This document shows, in pieces, positions 11,480 to 19,128 of a DNA stretch of 64,000 nucleotides. Under the pieces are notes generated by a model. That model was not told the origin of the DNA, did no database searches, and saw only the letters and a program-made list of their open reading frames with translations. Numbering within the stretch: the first letter of the stretch is position 1; every line of letters starts with the position of its first letter. The stretch comes from AP-15 sp963818695 (lineage in GTDB: Bacteria; Pseudomonadota; Alphaproteobacteria; ATCC43930; CGMCC-115725): the NCBI GenBank assembly GCA_963818695.1, contig CAWFTG010000003.1, positions 186,001 to 250,000 of the forward strand, written 5' to 3'. The position numbers and the translations under genes were made by a program.

Positions 11480-12835
11480 TCAGGCGCCGGCGACGGTGAG
11501 ATCGTCGACCCTGAGGGTCGGGGAATCGGCGCCGGTTTTGAATTCGAGGTCGTCGGCGGCGACGAGGCGGGCGAAGATCTCCTTCAAATTGCCGGCGACC
11601 GTCATCTCGCTGACCGGGAAGGCAATCTCGCCCTTCTCGATCCAGAAGCCGGCGGCGCCGCGGCTGTAGTCGCCGGTGACACCGTTGACCCCCATGCCCA
11701 TCATCTCGGTCACGTAAAAGCCGCTCTCGATATCGGCAATCAGCTCCTTCGGGCTCAGCGCCCCCGGCTCGATCCACACATTGGTGGCGGCCGGGGAAGG
11801 CGGCGAAGCGGTGCCGCGCGCCGCGTGGCCGGTGGTCTTCAGGCCGAGCTGGCGCGACGAGCGCAGATCCAACAGCCAAGTCGTCAGCACGCCCTTGTCG
11901 ACGATGGCGCGGCGGCTGTTGGCGATGCCCTCGCCGTCGAACGGCTTCGAGCGCAACCCGCGCTGGCGGTGCGGGTCGTCGATGATCGTGATCGCCTCGG
12001 GAAAGATGCGGTCGCCGAGCCGGTCCTTCAGAAAGCTCGTGCCGCGGGCGATCGACGGTCCGGAGATCGCCCCCAGCAGGTGCGAGATAAACCCGCGCGC
12101 GACGCGCGGGTCGAACACCACCGGGCAGCGGCAGGTCGGCATCTTCTTCGCGCCCAGCCGCTTGACCGCGCGCTCGCCGGCGCTCTTGCCGATTTCGGCC
12201 GGGTCGCGCAAATCGGCCGCGTGGATTGCGCTCGCGAAATCGTAGTCGCGCTCCATTCCGGTGCCCGAGCCGGCAATGACACTGGCGCTGATCCCCTGGC
12301 TCGACCCGGCGTAGGCTCCGGCAAAGCCGTTCGAGGCGGCGAGCGCGATCTGCGAGCGGCCCCATCCGGCCTCGGCGCCCTCGGAATTGGTGACGCCCTT
12401 GACGGCGAGCGCCGCTTCCTCGGCGGCGCGCGCCCGCTCGATCAACGTCTCGGCGCCCGGCTCCTCGGGGTCGAGCATGTCGAGGCTCGGCCAGTCGCGG
12501 GCGATCTCGGCGGGATCGGCGATGCCGCAAAAGGGGTCCTCGGGGACCGTGCGGGCCATCGCAACCGCCCGCTCGACCAGCTCGTCGAGCGCCTCCGGCG
12601 AGCGGTCGCTCGACGAGACGATCGCCTGCTGCCGGCCGATGAATACCCTCAGGCCGAGATCCCGGCCTTCCGAGCGTTCGAGCTTCTCGGTTTTGCCGAG
12701 GCGGCGAGCATGCGACAGCGAGGCGCCTTCGAACAGCACCGCATCGGCGGCATCGGCCCCGGCGCGGCGGGCCCGTCCGATCAGGTCCTGCAGCAGATCG
12801 AGCGCGGCGCCCGCTTCCTTGTTGATTTCAGCCAT
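11480..12835 (-). CDS. pmbA: PmbA/TldE metalloprotease-family subunit
   Basis: 451 residues. PmbA (TldE) partners with TldD in a heterodimeric zinc protease that trims peptides, as in maturation of microcin B17 and degradation of CcdA in E. coli. PmbA itself lacks the zinc-binding HExxxH, and none is seen here. Family features include EGRDLGLRVFIGRQQAIVSS near the N-terminus, and near the C-terminus ATNVWIEPG, MGMGVNGVTGDYSRGAAGFW and GNLKEIF. ATG 12835 has GGAG seven bases upstream. An in-frame ATG at 12850 overlaps the ubiD stop, but the ribosome site favours 12835. Its partner gene tldD lies at 21135-22568. Confidence 0.93.
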   Translation of the reverse strand: MAEINKEAGAALDLLQDLIGRARRAGADAADAVLFEGASLSHARRLGKTEKLERSEGRDLGLRVFIGRQQAIVSSSDRSPEALDELVERAVAMARTVPEDPFCGIADPAEIARDWPSLDMLDPEEPGAETLIERARAAEEAALAVKGVTNSEGAEAGWGRSQIALAASNGFAGAYAGSSQGISASVIAGSGTGMERDYDFASAIHAADLRDPAEIGKSAGERAVKRLGAKKMPTCRCPVVFDPRVARGFISHLLGAISGPSIARGTSFLKDRLGDRIFPEAITIIDDPHRQRGLRSKPFDGEGIANSRRAIVDKGVLTTWLLDLRSSRQLGLKTTGHAARGTASPPSPAATNVWIEPGALSPKELIADIESGFYVTEMMGMGVNGVTGDYSRGAAGFWIEKGEIAFPVSEMTVAGNLKEIFARLVAADDLEFKTGADSPTLRVDDLTVAGA

Positions 12836-12846
12836 AGAAACTCCGG

Positions 12847-14355
12847 TCATTTCCAAATCGGCTTGCCCGATCCGGGCAGGCCGTAGCTCGCCCATTTGCG
12901 GGTCACCTCGGCGATGATCCCGTCGGCCATGCGGATCGGGCGGCCCCATTTGCGCCGGGTCTCCGGCGGCAATTTGCCGGTCGCGTCGAGGCCGATTTTG
13001 CCGCCGAGCCCCGATTCGGGCGACGCAAAATCGAGGTAGTCGATCGGGGTGTTGTCGATCAGCGTGATATCGCGCACCGGGTCCATGCGGGTCGAGATCG
13101 CCCACATCACCTCCTTCCAGTCGCGCGCGTCGATGTCGTCGTCCACGACGATGACGAACTTCGTATACATGAACTGCCGCAGAAACGACCAGATCCCCAT
13201 CATCACGCGCTTGGCGTGGCCAGGATAGGCCTTGCGGATCGCCACCACCGCAATGCGGTACGAGCATCCCTCAGGCGGCAGCCAGAAATCGACGATCTCC
13301 GGGAATTGCTGCTGCAGCAGAGGAATGAACACCTCGTTCAGCGCCTCGCCGAGGATGGACGGCTCGTCCGGCGGCCGGCCGGTGAAGGTCGAGAGATAGA
13401 TCGGGTTCGCCCGCATCGTGATCGCCGAAAGGCGGAAGACGGGGAAGCGCTCGACCGCGTTGTAGTAGCCGGTGTGGTCGCCGTAGGGGCCTTCGTCGCC
13501 GTACTCGTCGAGCGAGACATGCCCTTCGAGGACGATTTCGGCTTCGGCCGGGACCTTCAACGGCACCGTCTTACAGTCGACGAGCTCGACCTTGCGGCCG
13601 CGCAGCAACCCGGCGAACTGGTATTCCGACAGGGTGTCGGGGACCGGCGTCACCGCGGCGAGGATCGTGCCCGGATCGGCGCCGATCACCGCCGCGGCCG
13701 GCAACGGCTCGGCCCGCTCGGCGCGCCAGCGCTGATGGTGCTGCGCGCCGCCGCGATGCTTGAGCCAGCGCATCAGGGTCGTGTCGCGGCCGGTCACCTG
13801 CATCCGGTAGATGCCGAGGTTGAAACCGTCCTCGCGCCGCCCGCCGGGGCCTCTCGTCACCACCAGCGGCCAGGTGATCAACGGCGCGGGCTCGCCCGGC
13901 CAGCAGGTCTGGATCGGCAGCGCCGAAAGATCGATCTCGCCGCCGCGCAACACGATCTCCTGACATGGCGCGGCGCCGACCGTACGCGGACGCATCGCCA
14001 TGACCGTGCGCAGCAGCGGCAGCATCTCCAGCGCCTCGCGCCAGCCGCCGGGCGGCTCCGGCTGCTTCAGAAAGGCTAATGTCTCACCGATCTCGCGCAG
14101 TTGGTGCGGCTCGCGGTCCATGCCCCAGGCGACGCGCTCGACGGTGCCGAACAGGTTCACCAGCACCGGCATCGGATAGCTTCCGCGGTTATCGCGGGTT
14201 ACGTTCTCGAACAGTGCTGCAGGCCCGTGTTCGGCGAGCAGCCGCGTCTGGATCTCGGTTATCTCGAGGTAGGGCGACACCGGCGCGGCGACCCGCACCA
14301 GCCGCCCGGCGGTCTCGAGCCGATCGATGAAGTCGCGCAGGCTCGCATACGGCAT
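12847..14355 (-). CDS. ubiD: 4-hydroxy-3-polyprenylbenzoate decarboxylase UbiD
   Basis: 502 residues. UbiD uses prenylated FMN to decarboxylate 4-hydroxy-3-polyprenylbenzoate in ubiquinone synthesis. Recognisable stretches are YASLRDFIDRLE at the start, GFNLGIYRMQ, DEYGDEGPYGDHTGYYN, EIVDFWLPPEGCSYR, and VVDDDIDARDWKEVMWA near the C-terminus. The E-x-P-x-G-D-H-T region belongs to the cofactor and metal pocket, including the catalytic Glu. It sits in a minus-strand group with ubiA, another ubiquinone gene, 1.4 kb upstream. The flavin prenyltransferase UbiX is not in the window. Confidence 0.95.
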   Translation of the reverse strand: MPYASLRDFIDRLETAGRLVRVAAPVSPYLEITEIQTRLLAEHGPAALFENVTRDNRGSYPMPVLVNLFGTVERVAWGMDREPHQLREIGETLAFLKQPEPPGGWREALEMLPLLRTVMAMRPRTVGAAPCQEIVLRGGEIDLSALPIQTCWPGEPAPLITWPLVVTRGPGGRREDGFNLGIYRMQVTGRDTTLMRWLKHRGGAQHHQRWRAERAEPLPAAAVIGADPGTILAAVTPVPDTLSEYQFAGLLRGRKVELVDCKTVPLKVPAEAEIVLEGHVSLDEYGDEGPYGDHTGYYNAVERFPVFRLSAITMRANPIYLSTFTGRPPDEPSILGEALNEVFIPLLQQQFPEIVDFWLPPEGCSYRIAVVAIRKAYPGHAKRVMMGIWSFLRQFMYTKFVIVVDDDIDARDWKEVMWAISTRMDPVRDITLIDNTPIDYLDFASPESGLGGKIGLDATGKLPPETRRKWGRPIRMADGIIAEVTRKWASYGLPGSGKPIWK

Positions 14356-14480
14356 GGAGGGCTATATGGGTGCGTTCCGATCGGCTGGCGAGCGCTGCGA
14401 GACGCGCGCCTCCGGGACCGATGCGTCGGCGCCGCAGCAGAGCTGCCGCGGCGCCGATGCTGCACGCTTAAAGACTCGAT

Positions 14481-15065
14481 TTAGCGCTGGGGCGAAGAAC
14501 TCCCCGACCGTTGCGTCGCGTTCGTTCCCTGCCCGGCCGCCATGCCGTTATTGCCGGCGAGTTCTTTCGCTTCGGCGAGGTGCTGTTCCAACACCGGCGT
14601 CAGATTTTCAGCAAAAGATTTGATCGCAGGGTTGTGTCCTTCTTTTGCTTCTTTCTGGAACAGCGGGACCGTCTTCTCGTGGTCCTGCACCATGTGTTGG
14701 ATATACTGCTGATCGAACTGGGCGCCGCTAAGGCCTTCGAGCCGCTGCTTTTCCTGCCTTTGCTCGGCGGTGAGCGTCGGCTGAGCGCTCTCGTGCTCCT
14801 CCCGCAAAATGGCCTCCAACCATTTGTTCGCAAAGCCGTGATCGGTAGCCATCCATCGGCCAAACTCGCGGACGGCCGGGTCCGCGGCCTTCTGCTCGGC
14901 GAGTTGGCCCAGTTCGACCTCGGCAAGGCCGCCCGCACCCGCCTCGTGAACGAAGGTCTTGTCTTGTTGGCTCAAGGTCTGAGAACCCGCTGTCGTATTC
15001 TGTGCCCATACGGGTGCGGCGACCAGCAGAGCGCAGACCGATGCTGCCGCAAATAATCCTTTCAT
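14481..15065 (-). CDS. Periplasmic DUF4142 protein
   Basis: 194 residues. An N-terminal signal peptide, MKGLFAAASVCALLVAAPVWA, precedes a helical DUF4142 domain: QDKTFVHEAGAGGLAEVELG, FGRWMATDHGFAN, and a DHEKTVPLFQKEA segment. This is a ferritin-like four-helix bundle family of exported proteins, common in proteobacteria, with no firmly assigned function. The tail is Gly/Asn/Ser-rich and likely disordered. ATG 15065 is chosen because GGGAGG lies about eight bases upstream and the signal peptide begins there. An in-frame start at 15101 would add 12 residues before the signal peptide. Confidence 0.88.
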   Translation of the reverse strand: MKGLFAAASVCALLVAAPVWAQNTTAGSQTLSQQDKTFVHEAGAGGLAEVELGQLAEQKAADPAVREFGRWMATDHGFANKWLEAILREEHESAQPTLTAEQRQEKQRLEGLSGAQFDQQYIQHMVQDHEKTVPLFQKEAKEGHNPAIKSFAENLTPVLEQHLAEAKELAGNNGMAAGQGTNATQRSGSSSPQR

Positions 15066-15116
15066 TGAGACGACCTCCCGTAACCATAAGACGGATGACA
15101 ATCTGCGAACGCCCCC

Positions 15117-15788
15117 TCAGCTCGCACGTTCCGTCCTCTGATCGGCGGCGATCACTTCCCACACGATCCCCTCGCGGCTTTCGTGATCCTCGAGTTCGAG
15201 GCTGGTCGGGACGAGGTAGCGCGCAAGTGCGCGCAGACCCTCAGCCGGCAGATAAGCGCGCCCGGGATCGCCGAGCAACGCCAGACAGCCCTGCCCCGCG
15301 AGCGCTCGCAGCCAAGCGGTGGCCCGGCCCGCCATCGGCTGCTCGTAGCAGACGTCTCCGGCAGTGACGACCTCCCATATGGGGTCGGTTGTGTCGATCA
15401 GATCGGCGGTCGTGATATCTACCGAAGCCTCGTTCAGCGCCGCGTTTGCCGCAATCGCCGCGGCGGCGAAATGATCGATCTCGGCAGCCAGCACACGAGC
15501 CGCGCCGGCTTTGACGGCGGCGATCGCGGCAATGCCGGACCCGGCGCCGAAATCGAGAACGGACCGGCCGGCGACCTTTACGGGGTGGTCGAGAATGTAA
15601 CGAGCGAGCGCCTGCCCGCCGGCCCAAGCGAACGCCCAAAACGGCGGCGGCACCGCGCTGCGCGCCAAGCTTTCTTCGGTGGCCTGCCAAATCGGGGTGA
15701 TCTCGGTGGCGAGATGGAGCCGGATCTCCGGCACCAGCGGCGGAGCGGCGACCGCGGTGTTCCAGCGCACAAAGAGGGCCGGGTCCAA
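15117..15788 (-). CDS. ETFB-lysine methyltransferase-like SAM enzyme
   Basis: 223 residues. The SAM-binding motif VLDFGAGSGIAAIAAVKAGA (motif I) is followed by VLAAEID (motif II), and PPPFWAFAWAGGQALARYIL precedes it. This arrangement is typical of the class I methyltransferases related to electron-transfer-flavoprotein beta-subunit lysine methyltransferase and the so-called nicotinamide N-methylase group. A protein-lysine target such as ETF-beta is plausible but unproven. The only available start in this frame after the ubiA stop is TTG 15788, six bases beyond ubiA, suggesting coupling. Confidence 0.8.
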   Translation of the reverse strand: MDPALFVRWNTAVAAPPLVPEIRLHLATEITPIWQATEESLARSAVPPPFWAFAWAGGQALARYILDHPVKVAGRSVLDFGAGSGIAAIAAVKAGAARVLAAEIDHFAAAAIAANAALNEASVDITTADLIDTTDPIWEVVTAGDVCYEQPMAGRATAWLRALAGQGCLALLGDPGRAYLPAEGLRALARYLVPTSLELEDHESREGIVWEVIAADQRTERAS

Positions 15789-15794
15789 AACAGG

Positions 15795-16859
15795 TCAGGC
15801 GAAATGGCCGGCAACGATCCCGGCAAACATCAGCCAGCCGACCACTCGGTTCGAACGGAATTTGCGCAGGCAGTCTGCCGGGTCTTCGGTCGCGACCCGG
15901 GCCGACTGCCAGGCCAGCTGTATAGCGACAGCGGCAAGCCCGACCCAGAACATCGCACCGAGCCCGGCTGCGTGCCCGGCTGCGAACCACAACAGCACCG
16001 CGGCACCATAGAACGCGAAGAGCCAGGGGCGCGTATGCACCCCTAAAGCAATGGCCGAAGATTTGACGCCGATGCGGATATCGTCTTCCTTGTCCTGATG
16101 CGCATAGATCGTGTCATAGCCGACTGTCCAGAGAACCCCGCCGACGTACAGCAACAGCGACGGCCAGCCGAGCGCGCTTGTGACCGCAGTCCAGCCGATC
16201 AGCGCCCCCCAATTGAAATTGAGTCCCAAAAATACCTGCGGCCAATAGGTGATGCGCTTCATGAAGGGGTAGGTGCCGATCAGCCCGAGAACGGCACACC
16301 CCAGCAGGATGGTGGTCCGATTAAGGCTGAACAGAACCGCCGCCCCAATTGCCAACTGAAGCAGCAGAAAGACCACCGCACCGGAGACGGAGACGGCGCC
16401 GCTCGGCAATGGCCGCAGCCGGGTACGGGCGACCTGCCCGTCGTAACCACGGTCCGCGATGTCGTTCAAGGTGCAGCCGGCGCCGCGCATCGCGATAGCG
16501 CCTATTGCAAAGAGCAGCAGTAAGATAGGGTCGGGCCAGCGCCGCGAGGCGAGCGCGATTGCCCACCAGCCGGGGAACAACAAAAGCCAGGTGCCGATCG
16601 GCCGATCCAATCGGGCAAGGCGGGCATATGGCCGCAAACGCGCTGGCAGACGGTGCTCGACCCAGTCGCCTTGATGAATGTCGCTGGCATCAGAGCAGGC
16701 TGCGAGTTCCCCCTCACGGTCACCCTGCGCGGCTCCCTGCCTCTCCCCGCTCTCCCCCCACGCTTCCCTCCCCCGCTGGCGGGGGAGGGTTGGGGAGGCG
16801 GCGGGGAGCGGGCCGGGGTGAGCGGCAACCCTGCCAGAATTTGATGTTCGAGAGATCAT
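15795..16859 (-). CDS. ubiA: 4-hydroxybenzoate polyprenyltransferase UbiA, start uncertain
   Basis: UbiA attaches the polyprenyl tail to 4-hydroxybenzoate in the membrane, the first committed ubiquinone step. The multi-helix protein carries both Asp-rich motifs: NDIADRGYDGQVARTRLRPLP (first) and YDTIYAHQDKEDD (second). Homology begins around SDIHQGDWVEHRLPARLRPY, encoded near 16680. No in-frame ATG lies there. ATG 16859 is the nearest clear start, but it would add about 60 residues translated from an intergenic repeat (16719-16822). TTG 16637 would cut into conserved sequence. I give the ATG and flag the N-terminus as unreliable; a repeat insertion or an indel may have separated the original start. 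Confidence 0.88.
   Translation of the reverse strand: MISRTSNSGRVAAHPGPLPAASPTLPRQRGREAWGESGERQGAAQGDREGELAACSDASDIHQGDWVEHRLPARLRPYARLARLDRPIGTWLLLFPGWWAIALASRRWPDPILLLLFAIGAIAMRGAGCTLNDIADRGYDGQVARTRLRPLPSGAVSVSGAVVFLLLQLAIGAAVLFSLNRTTILLGCAVLGLIGTYPFMKRITYWPQVFLGLNFNWGALIGWTAVTSALGWPSLLLYVGGVLWTVGYDTIYAHQDKEDDIRIGVKSSAIALGVHTRPWLFAFYGAAVLLWFAAGHAAGLGAMFWVGLAAVAIQLAWQSARVATEDPADCLRKFRSNRVVGWLMFAGIVAGHFA
16719..16822. repeat. GC-rich palindromic intergenic repeat, copy 1
   Basis: An imperfect inverted repeat about 100 bp long. Its core is a perfect 11-bp stem, CCCTCCCCCGC and GCGGGGGAGGG, with a 2-base loop at 16766-16789. It belongs to the class of purine/pyrimidine-biased repeats frequent between alphaproteobacterial genes. 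Here it lies across the 5' end of ubiA and is open in the ubiA frame. A second element with similar ends is at 48483-48562. Confidence 0.7.
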
Positions 16860-16916
16860 TTTCGCTATGGCAAAACCTAATTTAGCCGGGGAAACAAAAC
16901 AGTTCGAGACCGCAGA

Positions 16917-17672
16917 ATGATCGAGCGCCGCAAGCCCCGTCTCTACGTAGCGGCCGAACTCGCCACCGGCGCCGAGATCGAGCTGGATCGGGCGCAGGCC
17001 CACTATTTGTGGTCGGTGTTGCGGCTCGACGCGGGGGCGGCCGTAGCGGCCTTCAACGCCACCGACGGGGAATGGCTCTGCCGTACCGCCGAATTCGGTA
17101 AGCGCGGCGCGCGGCTCACGGTAGGAGCTCAATTGCGCGCGCCGGAGCCTAAGGTGGAATCCGATCTGTGGCTGATGTTGGCCCCGATCAAGCGAGCTCG
17201 TCTCGACTGGCTCGTCGAGAAAGCAACCGAGCTCGGCGTCTCGGCGCTGTTGCCGGTATGGACGGCGCGCACCCAGGTCGAGCGCGTCAATCTCGAGCGG
17301 CTGCGGGCGCATGCAATCGAGGCGGCCGAGCAGAGCGAACGCGTGTCCGTCCCCGATATAAGAGCGCCGGAAGCGCTCCAGCGGGTGTTGGTCTCATGGC
17401 CGGCGGCGCGCCGGCTCATCCTGTGCGACGAGAGCGGCGCCGGTGAGCCGATTAGCGACGCGGCGGCACGCCTTTCGCGAGGGCCGGTCGCAGTCCTCGT
17501 CGGTCCCGAGGGAGGCTTCGATGAAACGGAGCTTGACGCTATCGGCAAACTCTCCTTTGTTACGCGCGTCGGGCTCGGCCCAAGGGTGTTGCGTGCCGAA
17601 ACCGCGGCGCTCGCCGCGGTCGCGGTGTTTCAAGCGATCGCCGGTGACTGGCGCCGCGCCCGTACCCGTTGA
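16917..17672 (+). CDS. rsmE: 16S rRNA (uracil-1498-N3)-methyltransferase RsmE
   Basis: 251 residues. RsmE is a SPOUT methyltransferase that makes m3U1498 in 16S rRNA. The N-terminal PUA-like part has HYLWSVLRLDAG. The C-terminal knot has the motifs LVEKATELGVSALLPVWTAR, AEQSERVSVPDI, VLVGPEGGFDETE and LGPRVLRAETA, the last two forming the SAM-binding knot. The length is normal. It diverges from ubiA, so the promoter presumably lies in 16823-16916. No strong Shine-Dalgarno precedes ATG 16917. It is followed by gshA after 82 bases. Confidence 0.95.
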   Translation: MIERRKPRLYVAAELATGAEIELDRAQAHYLWSVLRLDAGAAVAAFNATDGEWLCRTAEFGKRGARLTVGAQLRAPEPKVESDLWLMLAPIKRARLDWLVEKATELGVSALLPVWTARTQVERVNLERLRAHAIEAAEQSERVSVPDIRAPEALQRVLVSWPAARRLILCDESGAGEPISDAAARLSRGPVAVLVGPEGGFDETELDAIGKLSFVTRVGLGPRVLRAETAALAAVAVFQAIAGDWRRARTR

Positions 17673-17754
17673 CCGCTTTTGCTTTGTCGGTTGATCAAGA
17701 CGGTTGCTTTAGTCGGGCTGCCGCCACACGGTTAGCGCTGGAGTTTCGCCGAGG

Positions 17755-19122
17755 ATGACGACCACTCCGAGTACGCCGGGAGCGCCGATCACCCACAAGC
17801 GGCAGCTCGTCGAATATCTGGAAGCCGGGTCCAAGCCGCCCTCGGCATGGCGGGTCGGCACCGAGCATGAGAAATTTGTCTTCCGCCGCTCGGATCTGCG
17901 TCGGGTTGCTCACGAGGGACCGGACGGGATTGGCGCGGTGCTGCGCGAGATGACCCGTTTCGGATGGAAGCCGATCGTTGAAAACGGCAACACAATCGCT
18001 CTGACCAACGACGCTCGATGTTCCATCACGCTCGAGCCCGGCGGTCAATTCGAGCTGAGCGGAGCCCCGCTCGAGACGGTGCATCAGACCTGTGACGAGG
18101 TCCACGAGCACCTTCGCCAAGTGCGCGAAGTTTGCGACGAGCTTGGGCTCGGAATGTTGGGGCTTGGCTTCGACCCGAAATGGCGCCGCGAAGACATCCC
18201 GTTTATGCCGAAGCAGCGTTATCGGATCATGCGCGACTACATGCCGAAAAGGGGCCGCCTCGGCCTCGACATGATGCTGCGCACCTGCACCGTGCAGACG
18301 AACCTCGACTACCAGTCCGAAGCGGACATGGTGAAGAAGTTCCGCGTAAGCTTGGCATTGCAGCCTGTCGCGGTGGCGCTGTTTGCCAACTCGCCGTTTG
18401 TCGAAGGAAAGTCCTCCGGCTTTCTCAGCTACCGCAGCTTCATTTGGACCGATACCGATCCCGACCGCTGCGGCACCTTGCCTTTCGTGTTCGAGCCGGG
18501 CTTCGGGTTCGAGCGCTACGTCGATTATATGCTCGATGTTCCGATGTACTTCGTTTACCGTGACGGAAGATACATCGATGCTAGCGGCCAGTCGTTCCGC
18601 GATTTCATGGCCGGAAAGCTGCCGGCGCTGACCAACGACGTCCCGCGCATCGGCGATTGGGCCGATCATTTGACGACGGCCTTCCCCGAAGTTCGGCTGA
18701 AGACATTCCTTGAGATGCGCGGCGCCGATGGCGGGCCATGGCGTCGGCTATGCGCGTTGCCCGCCTTATGGGTCGGGCTTCTTTATGACTTGGCGGCGCT
18801 CAATGCGGCTTATGACCTGATAGCAGATTGGACGGCGGAAGAGCGCGAAGCAATGCGTCGCAATGTGCCGCGGCTCGGGCTCGCGACGCCGCTGCGCTCC
18901 CGCACATTCCGCGACATCGCACTCGAAATGCTGGAGATTTCCCGGGAGGGCCTGCATCGGCGCGCGCGCCGCAACACAGCGGGTGAGGACGAGACGCATT
19001 TTCTCGACCCGCTCTTTGCAATCGCCGGCTCCGGCCGAACCCCGGCCGAAGAACTCCTCGAAGACTTCCGTACCCGCTGGGCCGGCAAGATCGATCCGGT
19101 GTTCACCGATTGCGCCTATTGA
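17755..19122 (+). CDS. gshA: Glutamate-cysteine ligase, plant/alphaproteobacterial type
   Basis: 455 residues. The enzyme joins glutamate and cysteine with ATP to give gamma-glutamylcysteine, the first step to glutathione. Signatures include WRVGTEHEKFVF near residue 35, ITLEPGGQFELSGAP, MRDYMPKRGRLGLDMMLRTC, TVQTNLDY, and FANSPFVEGK. These match the plant-type GCS found in alphaproteobacteria rather than the E. coli GshA type. Gamma-glutamylcysteine can also serve as the thiol donor for some EgtB enzymes, and egtB lies 11.5 kb downstream. GAGG lies immediately before ATG 17755, too close to be an ideal ribosome site. Confidence 0.94.
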   Translation: MTTTPSTPGAPITHKRQLVEYLEAGSKPPSAWRVGTEHEKFVFRRSDLRRVAHEGPDGIGAVLREMTRFGWKPIVENGNTIALTNDARCSITLEPGGQFELSGAPLETVHQTCDEVHEHLRQVREVCDELGLGMLGLGFDPKWRREDIPFMPKQRYRIMRDYMPKRGRLGLDMMLRTCTVQTNLDYQSEADMVKKFRVSLALQPVAVALFANSPFVEGKSSGFLSYRSFIWTDTDPDRCGTLPFVFEPGFGFERYVDYMLDVPMYFVYRDGRYIDASGQSFRDFMAGKLPALTNDVPRIGDWADHLTTAFPEVRLKTFLEMRGADGGPWRRLCALPALWVGLLYDLAALNAAYDLIADWTAEEREAMRRNVPRLGLATPLRSRTFRDIALEMLEISREGLHRRARRNTAGEDETHFLDPLFAIAGSGRTPAEELLEDFRTRWAGKIDPVFTDCAY

Positions 19123-19128
19123 AGGCGC

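Noticed and set aside
12851..13267. Upstream extension of PmbA
   Set aside because: The extra residues are a shadow of ubiD; a good ribosome site precedes ATG 12835.
16860..17312. Further N-terminal extension of UbiA
   Set aside because: It runs antisense to rsmE and has no UbiA homology.
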